The notes beneath the pieces were generated by a model that made no database searches, was not told the origin of the DNA, and was given only the letters and a program-made list of their open reading frames with translations. DNA of 64,000 nucleotides from positions 124,001 through 188,000 of the forward strand of contig JBMOIP010000002.1 in NCBI GenBank assembly GCA_049317265.1, written 5' to 3'. This stretch comes from CAIVAT01 sp049317265. GTDB taxonomy: Bacteria > Bacteroidota > Bacteroidia > Bacteroidales > FEN-979. Shown here piece by piece: positions 46,342-55,530 of this stretch (the first letter of the stretch is position 1; each line of letters starts with the position of its first letter). Position numbers and translations under genes: made by a program.

Positions 46342-48336
46342 CTATTTTTTCTTCTTTTTCTTTTTCCCAGCCCACTCCTCACTTCCTGAAAAGGGGTTGT
46401 CGCCTTTCGATTTAATCCACGACTTGATCTCCTCATCTTTATTCACAGAAAAGTCCTTTTCCTTTTTGAAATCAGAGGTGCCTTTTTTGGAGTCAGCTCC
46501 TCCCTTTTTATGGTCAGCTCCTCCCTTTTTAAAATCGGCCCCGACTTTTTTAAAATCAGCCCCGCTCTTTTTAAATTCTGACCCGCTTTTTCTGAAATCA
46601 GAACCACTTTTTTTGAAATCGGGTTTGCCGGAAGATTTGCCTTTATCTTTAAAGGAACGGCGCTCTGTTGCACTGACCTGTGCCTCACCTTTGGCGATAC
46701 CCACTGTGAGGCTTGCACCCTTGAATTCGGCTTCACTCAGTGATTGTGAGAGGAACTGGGCATATTCAGAATCTACTTCAAACACGCCGTCATTTTTTCC
46801 CAGCGTGATATCTCCGATGCGGATTCTTTTTCCAGGGCTGTTTGAATTGATCAGCTCGATCAGGTTATTGGGGTACAAACCATCTCCCTTTCCCGCATTG
46901 ATCACGAGCCGGGTAAAGGATGACACTTCTTTGCGATCACCCCTGCCGCCCTTTTCCCTGGAAGATTCCTTGCCTTTTTTATCCCGGAAAGATTCACTTC
47001 CTTTCTCTTCAAATACATTGATATCCTTGGCATTACGGTAATATTCAAGGAACCTGTTGAATTCGAGGGCGACAAACCGTTTGATAACGTCTTCCTTTTC
47101 AAGCCATTCGAGTTTGCGGTAGATGGCAGGAAGGAACGGGTCAATTTCCGAATGTTCAATCTCCACATTTTCCATCTTGTTGATGAGATTGAAAAGTTGC
47201 TTCTCGCAAATTTCACGCCCCCCGGGAACTTTTGCAGCCACAAATGGTTTATTGATCAGTTTCTCGATCTGCCTGATCAGGAATTTCTCTTTCAGGTTGA
47301 TGATGGCAATGGAAGTCCCCGCCTTTCCAGCTCTTCCGGTTCGGCCGCTGCGATGGGTATAGGCAGAAATATCATCAGGCAGCGCATAATTAATGATGTG
47401 TGTAAGGTCATTAACATCCAGACCCCTGGCAGCCACATCAGTTGCAACGAGCAACTGAACATGGCGAATTCTGAACTTTTGCATCACGCTGTCGCGCTGA
47501 GCCTGTGACAAGTCACCGTGGAGCGCTTCGGCATTATAGCCATCTCCGATCAGTTTATCAGCAATTTCCTGGGTGTCAACACGGGTGCGGCAAAATACAA
47601 TTCCATAAATCGATGGATAGAAGTCGACAATCCGTTTCAGTGCAGTATATTTATCTCTTGCATGCACAGTATAATATACATGCTTGATATTTTCGGCACC
47701 GGAATTTTTGTTTCCTATGGTGATTTCAATGGGATTATGCATGTATTTTTTGGCAATCACGGCAACCTCTTTTGGCATGGTTGCAGAGAAGAGGAGCGTG
47801 CTCCTGGTTTCCGGTACTTCTGCCAGGATGTCGTTGATGCTGTCAAGAAAGCCCATATTGAGCATCTCATCGGCTTCATCGAGGACAACCGATTGGACAT
47901 CACGTAATTTAATGGCCTTTCGGTGCATCAGGTCAATCAACCGACCGGGGGTTGCTACAACAATCTGAACCCCTCTTTTCAACGCTTTGATCTGAACATC
48001 ATAGCTGCTGCCTCCATAAACCGGGAGCACATGGAGATCATCGATGTATTTGGCAAAATCGTTCAGGTCGCCGGCAATCTGGACACATAGTTCCCTTGTG
48101 GGGCAAAGGATCAGTGCCTGCGGGAGCGAATTGCCCGTATCTATTTGCTGTATCAGCGGAAGACCATAGGCCGCGGTCTTTCCGGTACCTGTCTGGGCAA
48201 GTGCTACAATGTCAGTCTTTTCACCTAACAGCAGGGGGATAACCTTTTCCTGAACTGGCATTGGGACTTCAAAACCAAGGTCTACCAGGGCCAGCACAAT
48301 CTCTTTGCTGATACCCAATTCTTCAAATGTAATCAT
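46342..48336 (-). CDS. DEAD-box RNA helicase with DbpA-like domain and heptad-repeat tail
   Basis: 664 residues. The Q motif (TFEELGIS start), AQTGTGKTAA, DEADEMLNMGF, SATMP, and HRSGRTGRAG motifs are complete in the first 380 residues. A DbpA-type RNA-binding domain follows (about 465-550, VINAGKGDGLYPNNLIELI). The tail from about 572 to 627 is eight tandem heptads of the form (S/A)D(F/H)KK(S/G)G, and the protein ends in seven Lys. Such proteins remodel rRNA during ribosome assembly or cold adaptation. A promoter element lies about 75 bases before the ATG. Confidence 0.93.
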   Translation of the reverse strand: MITFEELGISKEIVLALVDLGFEVPMPVQEKVIPLLLGEKTDIVALAQTGTGKTAAYGLPLIQQIDTGNSLPQALILCPTRELCVQIAGDLNDFAKYIDDLHVLPVYGGSSYDVQIKALKRGVQIVVATPGRLIDLMHRKAIKLRDVQSVVLDEADEMLNMGFLDSINDILAEVPETRSTLLFSATMPKEVAVIAKKYMHNPIEITIGNKNSGAENIKHVYYTVHARDKYTALKRIVDFYPSIYGIVFCRTRVDTQEIADKLIGDGYNAEALHGDLSQAQRDSVMQKFRIRHVQLLVATDVAARGLDVNDLTHIINYALPDDISAYTHRSGRTGRAGKAGTSIAIINLKEKFLIRQIEKLINKPFVAAKVPGGREICEKQLFNLINKMENVEIEHSEIDPFLPAIYRKLEWLEKEDVIKRFVALEFNRFLEYYRNAKDINVFEEKGSESFRDKKGKESSREKGGRGDRKEVSSFTRLVINAGKGDGLYPNNLIELINSNSPGKRIRIGDITLGKNDGVFEVDSEYAQFLSQSLSEAEFKGASLTVGIAKGEAQVSATERRSFKDKGKSSGKPDFKKSGSDFRKSGSEFKKSGADFKKVGADFKKGGADHKKGGADSKKGTSDFKKEKDFSVNKDEEIKSWIKSKGDNPFSGSEEWAGKKKKKKK
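46456..46623 (-). repeat. 21-bp tandem repeat, eight units, inside the helicase tail
   Basis: Eight 21-bp units encode eight heptads around the core DFKKSGA. Units near 46490-46600 are the most alike; the outer units are more diverged. The opposite strand is also open across it, which gives a spurious Ser/Pro/Leu-rich reading frame. Confidence 0.8.
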
Positions 48337-48409
48337 GTAATTTGTTTATTGTGTGCTGGCGGGAATACATATCAGACTCATCTGACCTCAAACACAGATT
48401 ATTAATCGG

Positions 48410-48417
48410 CAAAGATA
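48410..48417 (-). promoter_or_regulatory. Promoter -7 element TATCTTTG for the helicase
   Basis: TATCTTTGCCG on the minus strand, 73 bases before the helicase ATG. The leader would be about 65 bases, longer than most here, as in cold-regulated helicase genes. Confidence 0.5.
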
Positions 48418-48472
48418 CGATTTATTCCTGATTTACCCCCATGGAAATTCCCCACTGCATGAATTCTCCCCA

Positions 48473-48490
48473 TCCGCCCGTCCGCCCGTC
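48473..48490. repeat. Tandem 8-bp repeat TCCGCCCG x2
   Basis: TCCGCCCG at 48473-48480 and 48481-48488, then TC. It touches the stop codon end of the serine dehydratase gene. Short and of unknown role. Confidence 0.5.
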
Positions 48491-49689
48491 TACATTTTAA
48501 TCCCCAATGCCGCCAATCCCCCTTCGGCTGTTTCCCTGTAGATCCGTGGCAGGTCATGGCCGGTCTGTCTCATGGCCTGTATCACGCGATCAAAACTAAC
48601 CAGGTGGTGCCCGTCCGACAACAGTGCATACATGTTTGCATCCAGTGCCCTAGCGGCACCAAAGGCGTTACGCTCAATGCAGGGAACCTGGACCAACCCG
48701 AAAAGCGGGTCGCAGGTAAGTCCCAGGAAATGTTCCATGGCGATGGAAGCAGCATACTCCACCTGTCCGGGTGTGCCGCCAAACATCTGTTCTGCTGCTG
48801 CTGCAGCCATTGAACTTGCACTACCTACCTCTCCCTGGCAGCCAACTTCAGCGCCGGAAATGGAGGCGTTGGTCTTGATGAGGTTCCCGATCAGCCCGGC
48901 TGTGGCCATTCCGCGAAGGATCTTCTTTTCGTTGAAATCATATTGTGTTTTCAGAAGATAGAGAACGGCGGGAACTACGCCGCATGATCCGCAGGTAGGG
49001 GCGGTAACGATCTTTCCTCCTGCAGCATTCTCCTCAGAAACGGCCAGTGCAAAGGCAAAGGTAAATGCACGTCTCGACAAAGTTCCTTTAAAGCTCCTGG
49101 CCTTGGTATAGAAGGAGGAGGCTTTCCTGGGCAGATTTAACCGCCCGGGAAGGACACCTTCCGCCTCAATTCCGCGTTCCACGGCATCCTGCATAACTTT
49201 CCACACTTCAGCAAGGTGCTCCCATATGGCAGGTGTTTCGTGCATTTCAACAAACTCCCACATGGTCCGGCCGTTATCCCGGCACCATGCAAGAATCTCA
49301 TCCATGGTTGTAAGTTTATAGATATTGGCCGACGGATCACGCTTGCCCGAATCGCTGATATCTCCGCCACCTATGCTGTAGGTGGTCCATTCGTCACGAA
49401 CATTGTTCCCTTTATCGAGGGCTTCAAACTTCATCCCATTTGGATGGGCCGGTAAAAACTGATCAGCCAGCCAGATGATCTCAACAGGATATGGTGTCAG
49501 CGCATCCATGATGGCACGGTCAGTCATGTGCCCCTTGCCTGTTGCTGCAAGACTGCCGTAAAGGGTGACCCTGAATTTTTTAATGCCGGGGTTGCGGGTG
49601 AGGAAAATTGCAGCGGCTTTACCCGGGCCCATGGTATGACTGCTGGAGGGGCCGTAACCAATCTTGAAAATTTCTTTTATTGATTCCAT
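48490..49689 (-). CDS. sdaA: L-serine ammonia-lyase, iron-sulphur dependent
   Basis: 399 residues with alpha and beta parts in one chain, about 50 shorter than E. coli SdaA. The N-terminus (GPSSSHTMGPGKAA) is the serine-dehydratase beta signature, and the catalytic [4Fe-4S] cysteines are in APTCGSCGVVPA, LTCDPLFG and VPCIERNA. It turns L-serine into pyruvate and ammonia in the cytoplasm. The last residues around ALGIKM are family-typical. Monocistronic between the helicase and gapA. Confidence 0.95.
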   Translation of the reverse strand: MESIKEIFKIGYGPSSSHTMGPGKAAAIFLTRNPGIKKFRVTLYGSLAATGKGHMTDRAIMDALTPYPVEIIWLADQFLPAHPNGMKFEALDKGNNVRDEWTTYSIGGGDISDSGKRDPSANIYKLTTMDEILAWCRDNGRTMWEFVEMHETPAIWEHLAEVWKVMQDAVERGIEAEGVLPGRLNLPRKASSFYTKARSFKGTLSRRAFTFAFALAVSEENAAGGKIVTAPTCGSCGVVPAVLYLLKTQYDFNEKKILRGMATAGLIGNLIKTNASISGAEVGCQGEVGSASSMAAAAAEQMFGGTPGQVEYAASIAMEHFLGLTCDPLFGLVQVPCIERNAFGAARALDANMYALLSDGHHLVSFDRVIQAMRQTGHDLPRIYRETAEGGLAALGIKM

Positions 49690-49712
49690 GATGAATGGCT
49701 TAATTCTTTAAA

Positions 49713-49751
49713 CACAATAGGCACATTAGGGCACAGTAGAAGGCACAATAG
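49713..49751. repeat. Four CACAnTAG repeats upstream of sdaA
   Basis: CACAATAG (49713), CACATTAG (49722), CACAGTAG (49732) and CACAATAG (49744) lie 24-62 bases before the sdaA ATG, spaced 9, 10 and 12 bases. They might be an operator or a decayed tandem repeat. No promoter -7 element was found beside them. Confidence 0.5.
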
Positions 49752-49805
49752 TAGATAACTTTAATGTCTTATCAATGCAATGATAAAGTGGAAGAGCGTG
49801 TTTAC

Positions 49806-49839
49806 CAAGAAAAAAAGCCGTCAGAAAGGAGACGGCTTT
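49806..49839 (-). terminator. Rho-independent terminator of gapA
   Basis: GCCGTC (49817-49822) pairs with GACGGC (49831-49836), extended by AAA/TTT, with an 8-base loop; on the minus strand the stem is followed by a T-tract. It lies 25 bases past the gapA stop codon. Confidence 0.85.
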
Positions 49840-49863
49840 AATTCAAAGATACAATTAAAAAAA

Positions 49864-50868
49864 TTATCCCATTCTGACAACAAGGTCAGCCAGTCGCTGT
49901 GAATATCCATTTTCATTGTCATACCAGGAGATGACCTTCACCATGTTTCCACCCAGCACTTTTGTGAGTTCTGCATCATAGATGGAGGAGTGGGTGTTTC
50001 CAACGATATCGCAACTTACCAGCGGCTCGTCAAGGTATTGCAGTACACCTTTCATCGGGCCATCGGCGGCTGCTTTCATGGCTGCATGGATTTCATCTTT
50101 GGTAACATCGCGGCTTAACTCGCAGGTAAGGTCAACGATGGATCCATCAGGTGTCGGAACACGCAGTGAAAACCCATCCATCTTTCCATCAAGTTCAGGA
50201 ATAACCAGTCCGATGGCTTTTGCTGCCCCGGTTTTTGTAGGGATGATTGATAAGGCTGCTGCACGGGCACGACGGAGATCTTTATGCGGGGAGTCGAGGA
50301 TGATCTGGTCGTTGGTATAGCTGTGTATGGTATTCATAAGACCTTTTTTGATCCCAAAGCTGTCGTTGAGAACCTTTGCGATGGGGGCAAGGCAGTTGGT
50401 GGTGCAGGATGCATTGGAGATGAGTTTCATCTCAGCGGTGAGCGTGTTGTCGTTTACGCCAAGGACTATGGTTGCATCAACATCCTCTTTGTTATCTGAA
50501 GGAACTGACAGCAATACTTTCTTGGCTCCTGCCGTAAGGTGTTTGCTCATTTTTTCACGGGTACGGAAAATGCCGGTACATTCAACTACGATGTCAACGC
50601 CCAGGGTGCCCCACGGCAGGTTGGCGGGATCTCTCTCAGCCATCACTTTGAGCTTTTTTCCATTCACGACGAGTGAATCTCCGTCAATAGCAACCTCCCC
50701 GGGGAATTTGCCATGAACAGAATCATATTTTAACAGATGTGCCAGGGTTTTGGCGTCGGTAAGGTCATTGATTGCTACAACCTCTACATTGGTTTTTGAT
50801 AACAGTGCACGGTAGGTGAGGCGTCCGATGCGCCCGAATCCGTTGATTCCTACTTTAATTGTTCCCAT
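49864..50868 (-). CDS. gapA: Glyceraldehyde-3-phosphate dehydrogenase
   Basis: 334 residues, full length. NAD-binding GINGFGRIGRL at the N-terminus and the catalytic Cys in SNASCTTNCLAP (near residue 153); the loop after the second strand reads AINDLTD, an acidic residue that favours NAD over NADP. Glycolytic/gluconeogenic enzyme. It has its own promoter element and terminator. Confidence 0.98.
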   Translation of the reverse strand: MGTIKVGINGFGRIGRLTYRALLSKTNVEVVAINDLTDAKTLAHLLKYDSVHGKFPGEVAIDGDSLVVNGKKLKVMAERDPANLPWGTLGVDIVVECTGIFRTREKMSKHLTAGAKKVLLSVPSDNKEDVDATIVLGVNDNTLTAEMKLISNASCTTNCLAPIAKVLNDSFGIKKGLMNTIHSYTNDQIILDSPHKDLRRARAAALSIIPTKTGAAKAIGLVIPELDGKMDGFSLRVPTPDGSIVDLTCELSRDVTKDEIHAAMKAAADGPMKGVLQYLDEPLVSCDIVGNTHSSIYDAELTKVLGGNMVKVISWYDNENGYSQRLADLVVRMG

Positions 50869-50913
50869 AGGTTATTTAGTTTGATTTGAATGAATTTATT
50901 TTGTTTGGAACTG

Positions 50914-50921
50914 CAAAATTA
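50914..50921 (-). promoter_or_regulatory. Promoter -7 element TAATTTTG for gapA
   Basis: TAATTTTGCAG on the minus strand, 45 bases before the gapA ATG. Confidence 0.55.
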
Positions 50922-50928
50922 CGGAAAA

Positions 50929-51021
50929 TTTACGATTTACGATTTACGAATTTCTATTTCTTCCAGGGAACGCGACTGAGTGCACAATTTCAAAAAAAAC
51001 GTAAATCTAAAACAGTAAATC
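50929..51021. repeat. TTTACGA direct repeats and inverted copies between gapA and pyrG
   Basis: Three tandem TTTACGA units at 50929-50949, and inverted copies CGTAAATC (51000-51007) and AGTAAATC (51014-51021) on the pyrG side. They flank the centre of the 204-bp divergent gap and could form a loop or regulator site; nothing else but the two promoters is seen there. Confidence 0.55.
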
Positions 51022-51035
51022 ATAAATAATTGACG

Positions 51036-51043
51036 TAATTTTG
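51036..51043 (+). promoter_or_regulatory. Promoter -7 element TAATTTTG for pyrG
   Basis: TTGACGTAATTTTGCC, 29 bases before the pyrG ATG. Confidence 0.6.
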
Positions 51044-51072
51044 CCAAGGTTCTGAACTACAATAAAATTTTA

Positions 51073-52683
51073 ATGTCAAAGACTAAATACATTTTCGTCA
51101 CAGGCGGAGTTACCTCTTCATTGGGAAAAGGCATTATCTCCTCCTCCATTGCTAAACTACTGGTTGCACGCGGGTTTTCAGTTACCATTCAAAAACTTGA
51201 TCCCTACATTAACATTGACCCGGGAACACTAAATCCCTATGAACACGGTGAGTGTTTTGTCACTGAAGACGGGGCGGAAACCGACCTTGACCTGGGTCAT
51301 TACGAGCGGTTTTCCAATGTTCCGACTTCCCAGGCTAACAACGTCACCACGGGTGTAATATACCAATCGGTTATCACCAAAGAAAGGCAGGGTGAGTATC
51401 TTGGTGAAACGGTCCAGGTTATTCCGCACATTACGGATGAGATAAAATACCGGATCAAGTTGCTTGCCAATAAACGTGACTATGATTTTATCATTACCGA
51501 AATCGGAGGTACTGTTGGCGATATTGAGTCGTTGCCATTTATTGAAGCTGTCAGGCAGTTGCGATGGGAACTCGGGCGCGATTGCGTTGTGGTGCATCTC
51601 ACGCTGGTACCCTATCTGGCTGCAGCCGGTGAGTTAAAAACCAAGCCTACCCAACACTCTGTAAAAACATTGCTGGAATCGGGGGTACAGCCCGATATTA
51701 TCGTTTGCCGCACCGAAAAACACCTCTCTGAAGGAATCCGGAATAAAATTGCCCTGTTTTGCAATGTCAGTCCTACCTCTGTCATTGAATCCATTGATGC
51801 TGAATCGATCTATGACGTCCCCATCCTGATGCGCGAGGAGAATCTCGACCTTGAGATTCTGAAGAAAACCGACATGCCCTATGACCAGGAACCGGATCTC
51901 ACCGATTGGGAACAGTTCCTTTATGCACTTAAACATCCTTCAGGAACAGTTAACATCGGCCTTGTCGGAAAATATGTTGAATTGAAGGATGCGTACAAAT
52001 CGATCAATGAGTCTTTTATTCATGCGGGTACTTCAAACGGTGTATGCGTAAAAGTTCAGACTTTCCATTCCGAATTTATCAACGATGACAATGTTGCCGA
52101 AAAACTTGGCAAGCTGGATGGTATACTTGTAGCCCCTGGTTTTGGCGAGCGTGGCATAGAGGGGAAGATCTCAGCCATACGGTTCGCAAGGGAAAAAAAG
52201 ATTCCATTTTTCGGAATCTGCCTTGGAATGCAATGTGCCGTTATCGAATTTGGAAGGAATGTGCTTGGTTATTCCGGCGCTCATTCCACAGAATTCAATA
52301 AACTTACACCATACCCGGTTATCGATATGATGGAGATGCAGAAAAAGATCTCCGGAATGGGCGGCACCATGAGGCTGGGTTCCTATCCTTGCAAACTGAC
52401 GCCCGGTTCAAAGGTCTACCCGGTTTATGAGCAGGAGAATATCCATGAACGTCACCGTCATCGTTTTGAATTCAACAACGATTACATTGAAGCTTACACC
52501 AAGGCTGGCATGAAGCCAGTTGGGACGAACCTGAAAGACAACCTTGTCGAAATCATAGAGTTGGAAAATCATCCCTGGTTTATCGGCGTACAGTTTCATC
52601 CGGAATATAAAAGTACCGTTGCCCGTCCCCACCCACTTTTTGTTAGTTTTGTGAAAGCAGCAAAGGACTACGCTGACAGATAA
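51073..52683 (+). CDS. pyrG: CTP synthase
   Basis: 536 residues, full length. The synthetase domain opens with KYIFVTGGVTSSLGKGI and has DPYINIDPGTL and EIGGTVGDIESLPF. The glutaminase domain has the nucleophile Cys in FFGICLGMQ and the final His-Glu in QFHPEYKS. It makes CTP from UTP, ATP and glutamine. It ends 42 bases before yidC. Confidence 0.98.
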   Translation: MSKTKYIFVTGGVTSSLGKGIISSSIAKLLVARGFSVTIQKLDPYINIDPGTLNPYEHGECFVTEDGAETDLDLGHYERFSNVPTSQANNVTTGVIYQSVITKERQGEYLGETVQVIPHITDEIKYRIKLLANKRDYDFIITEIGGTVGDIESLPFIEAVRQLRWELGRDCVVVHLTLVPYLAAAGELKTKPTQHSVKTLLESGVQPDIIVCRTEKHLSEGIRNKIALFCNVSPTSVIESIDAESIYDVPILMREENLDLEILKKTDMPYDQEPDLTDWEQFLYALKHPSGTVNIGLVGKYVELKDAYKSINESFIHAGTSNGVCVKVQTFHSEFINDDNVAEKLGKLDGILVAPGFGERGIEGKISAIRFAREKKIPFFGICLGMQCAVIEFGRNVLGYSGAHSTEFNKLTPYPVIDMMEMQKKISGMGGTMRLGSYPCKLTPGSKVYPVYEQENIHERHRHRFEFNNDYIEAYTKAGMKPVGTNLKDNLVEIIELENHPWFIGVQFHPEYKSTVARPHPLFVSFVKAAKDYADR

Positions 52684-52694
52684 GACATTTTTTG

Positions 52695-52702
52695 TACCTT
52701 TG
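52695..52702 (+). promoter_or_regulatory. Promoter -7 element TACCTTTG for yidC
   Basis: TTTTTTGTACCTTTGCACCC, 23 bases before the yidC ATG; yidC therefore need not depend on the pyrG transcript. Confidence 0.6.
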
Positions 52703-52725
52703 CACCCATTTTTTCAACCCCAGCT

Positions 52726-54675
52726 ATGAATAAAAATACCATTATAGGCCTCGTCCTGATTTTCGGGATTTTCATCGGTTACAGTTACCTGATGAGCCCG
52801 TCACAGGAGCAACTGTTGCAGCAGAAACGCAAGGCCGACTCGATCTATCTCGCAAACCAGGCAAAACGCGAATCAGATATAAAGTCAGTGGCACGCGACA
52901 GGGCCATCAATGTCGCAAAGGAGAAGGAGAAGGTGCTCGCAACCGGAAAAAAGCTCGACTCGCTTACCGTTCTCCGGCTGACAATGAAAGATGAACTTGG
53001 CATGTTTGCCAATGCAGCAGTTGGCAAAGACACTGTCTACTCAATTGAAAATGATGTTTTTAAATTGAAAATATCATCGCTGGGTGGAAAGATCTCCAAT
53101 GTTGAACTGAAAGATTACCTTACCTGGGATAAGCGTCCATTGCAACTTTTGCATAGCGACTCCCTTCAATTTGGATTGTCTTTCTTTTCCAACAACCGGA
53201 TTATCAATACGAACAGACTATATTTCCAACCCTTCCTGCCTGATCAGAAAGGCGCCGGAATCCCGGTTCTAAAAGTTACCGGGAATGACTCCATCCGTTT
53301 TGGCATGCGTTTGTTCATCGCTGCCTCCGATACCACCATCGATCCGGGAAAATATATCGAATATATTTACACTGTAAAGGGAAATGAATACATGCTCAGA
53401 TACAGTGTTAAGTTTGTGAACATGGCCGATGTGGTTGATCCTGCCACTAAATACCTGGTACTGAACTGGAATGATAATCTTCTCCGCCAGGAGAAAAGTG
53501 TAAGCATGGAACGCCTGAGCTCAGGGCTCTTTTATAAGTACGCCGAAGATAAGGTCGATAACCTTTCAGAAACAAAGGATGAAGAGAAAGTTCTGAAAAA
53601 CGAAAGGATTAAATGGTTCTCCTTCAAACAACAGTTTTTCACAAGTACGCTTATTGCTGATGATTTTTTCAGCGATCCCAAATTGCGTTCATTAACGCTC
53701 CATGGCGGAAACCAGTACCTGAAGTCGATGGCAGCAGAAGTAGGCATTCCTTTCGTTCCAAAAGAGAATAAAACGGTCTCGATGTCGATGTACTTCGGGC
53801 CAAACAAATACTATGGACTTAAAAAGTACCAGCATGATCTCGAAAAACAGATACCGCTTGGATGGGGATTTTTCCTGATGGCATGGATTAACATTTATGC
53901 GGTAATTCCGGTGTTTACCTTTTTTGGAAATTTTGGATGGAATTACGGGATCATCATTCTGATCCTGACAATTATTTTAAAAACCATTCTCTTTCCCATC
54001 GCTTATAAAACCTATAAATCCTCCGCCAAGATGAGGGTGCTCAAACCCGAAATCGATGAGTTGAACAAAAAGTTCCCAAAGAAGGAAGATGCAATGAAAA
54101 AGCAATCTGCCACCATGGAACTGTACAAAAAAGCAGGTGTAAATCCCATGGCAGGTTGTATCCCCTTATTGCTTCAAATGCCTATTCTTATTGCTATGTT
54201 CAGGTTTTTCCCCTCCTCAATCGAGCTTCGTCAGCAAGCTTTTTTATGGGCAAAAGACCTTTCATCGTACGATTCCATCTATACCTTCCCGGGTGGTTTT
54301 ACCATTCCTTACTATGGCGACCATATCAGTTTGTTTGCCCTGCTGATGACCATCTCCAGCGTGATCTATACGAAGATAAATGATCAGATGATGGGTTCCC
54401 AGCAATCACAGATGCCTGGCATGAAGACCATGATGTATCTTATGCCGGTGATGTTCCTCTTCTGGTTTAACGACTACTCTTCCGGTTTGAGTTACTATTA
54501 TTTGCTGGCCAACCTCCTCACCTTTGCTCAGATTTATATCATCCGTGCAACCATTGATGAGAAGAAACTTCACCTGCAGATCGAAGCAAACAAGAAAAAG
54601 ACCATCAAGAAATCAGGTTTCCAGAAACGGCTTGAGGATATGGCCAAGAAACGCGGCTATCCTGCTAAAAAATAA
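52726..54675 (+). CDS. yidC: Membrane protein insertase YidC
   Basis: 649 residues. An N-terminal transmembrane anchor (about 5-24), a large periplasmic beta-sandwich domain (about 90-360) and the C-terminal five-helix insertase core (GWNYGIIILILTIIL, then NPMAGCIPLLLQMPI) with a Lys-rich cytoplasmic tail ending KKRGYPAKK. It inserts inner-membrane proteins alone or with SecYEG. Convergent with mqnA, 17 bp apart. Confidence 0.97.
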   Translation: MNKNTIIGLVLIFGIFIGYSYLMSPSQEQLLQQKRKADSIYLANQAKRESDIKSVARDRAINVAKEKEKVLATGKKLDSLTVLRLTMKDELGMFANAAVGKDTVYSIENDVFKLKISSLGGKISNVELKDYLTWDKRPLQLLHSDSLQFGLSFFSNNRIINTNRLYFQPFLPDQKGAGIPVLKVTGNDSIRFGMRLFIAASDTTIDPGKYIEYIYTVKGNEYMLRYSVKFVNMADVVDPATKYLVLNWNDNLLRQEKSVSMERLSSGLFYKYAEDKVDNLSETKDEEKVLKNERIKWFSFKQQFFTSTLIADDFFSDPKLRSLTLHGGNQYLKSMAAEVGIPFVPKENKTVSMSMYFGPNKYYGLKKYQHDLEKQIPLGWGFFLMAWINIYAVIPVFTFFGNFGWNYGIIILILTIILKTILFPIAYKTYKSSAKMRVLKPEIDELNKKFPKKEDAMKKQSATMELYKKAGVNPMAGCIPLLLQMPILIAMFRFFPSSIELRQQAFLWAKDLSSYDSIYTFPGGFTIPYYGDHISLFALLMTISSVIYTKINDQMMGSQQSQMPGMKTMMYLMPVMFLFWFNDYSSGLSYYYLLANLLTFAQIYIIRATIDEKKLHLQIEANKKKTIKKSGFQKRLEDMAKKRGYPAKK

Positions 54676-54692
54676 AATTCCGGTCGCTTCCT

Positions 54693-55433
54693 TCAAATGG
54701 AGTTTAAGAACAGCTTCAACCCTTCTTTCTTCTGATGATCAAAATCGTATGAGATATTGTGCTCCAGGTAGGAGAGGCAATCTTTGCAATCGGGTAGTTT
54801 GTCACGGAAGTATTCAATGCTTTCGCGTTTATGCGCAACCCCGAATGCAAGCGCTTTGATAAAAGGTTGCAGGATCTCGTCCGGCAACTTCGATCCTGAG
54901 ATCCAGACTGCAAAAACAAAAGGCAACCCGGTAAATTTTATCCACTCTTCTGCCAGGTCGTAAACATAGGGAAATTCAGACCGGATTTCAAAGGTTTTAT
55001 CACCGATGGCAACAAGCGATTCCAAGGCGTGCATAGAGGTTATCTCACCAGTTTTTAAATTTTTCCATCGTGGACTGATCTTCCAGTAGTTGTGTGCCAG
55101 TACCTTTGCAAGTTCAATCGATGTCCGTGAATCGAAATCGAGGTGGACTTCACTGATCTGATCCATCGGAACCTTTGACAACAATAATACAGTCTTCACC
55201 ACACCGGTGGCGCCAATGCAAAAATCGGAGATGTAGTGATATTCCCCAATCTCCGCTAATGCGCCAACAGGGACAAGTGCAATGTCAACTGTGCCGTCTT
55301 TGAGTTTTTTGGCACATACAGATGGAACGTCCAGTTCTAATTTGAAATCTTTCATCAAACCAGATTCTTGAAGTCCGAAAACAAATGGGAAAGTATTCAG
55401 ATAGGAGACGGCAGATATTCTCAGTAATTTCAT
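54693..55433 (-). CDS. mqnA: Chorismate dehydratase, futalosine menaquinone pathway
   Basis: 246 residues with a periplasmic-binding-protein fold. The N-terminus RISAVSYLNTFPFVFGL, the DIALVPVGAL loop and the DFCIGATG stretch are characteristic of MqnA, which removes water from chorismate in the first step of the futalosine route. MqnD is a related paralogue, but SYLNT/P and ALVPVGA fit MqnA better. Its presence means menaquinone without the men genes. Confidence 0.88.
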   Translation of the reverse strand: MKLLRISAVSYLNTFPFVFGLQESGLMKDFKLELDVPSVCAKKLKDGTVDIALVPVGALAEIGEYHYISDFCIGATGVVKTVLLLSKVPMDQISEVHLDFDSRTSIELAKVLAHNYWKISPRWKNLKTGEITSMHALESLVAIGDKTFEIRSEFPYVYDLAEEWIKFTGLPFVFAVWISGSKLPDEILQPFIKALAFGVAHKRESIEYFRDKLPDCKDCLSYLEHNISYDFDHQKKEGLKLFLNSI

Positions 55434-55450
55434 TCAGTTAGTTTGTGCCG

Positions 55451-55458
55451 CAAAAATA
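55451..55458 (-). promoter_or_regulatory. Promoter -7 element TATTTTTG for mqnA
   Basis: TATTTTTGCGGC on the minus strand, 17 bases before the mqnA ATG; very short leader. Confidence 0.5.
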
Positions 55459-55498
55459 GGTGATTTGGAGATAACACCCCGGTTGATGCAAATTTCTT

Positions 55499-55506
55499 TA
55501 TCTTTG
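55499..55506 (+). promoter_or_regulatory. Promoter -7 element TATCTTTG for the 55531 gene
   Basis: TATCTTTGTCACC, 24 bases before the TTG start at 55531. Confidence 0.5.
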
Positions 55507-55530
55507 TCACCCAAATTCTGATTAAGGAAG

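Noticed and set aside
46055..47041. Long plus-strand reading frame (328 residues, Ser/Pro/Leu-rich)
   Set aside because: It is the complement of the helicase repeat tail and part of the next gene; composition is low-complexity and mirrors the 21-bp repeats.
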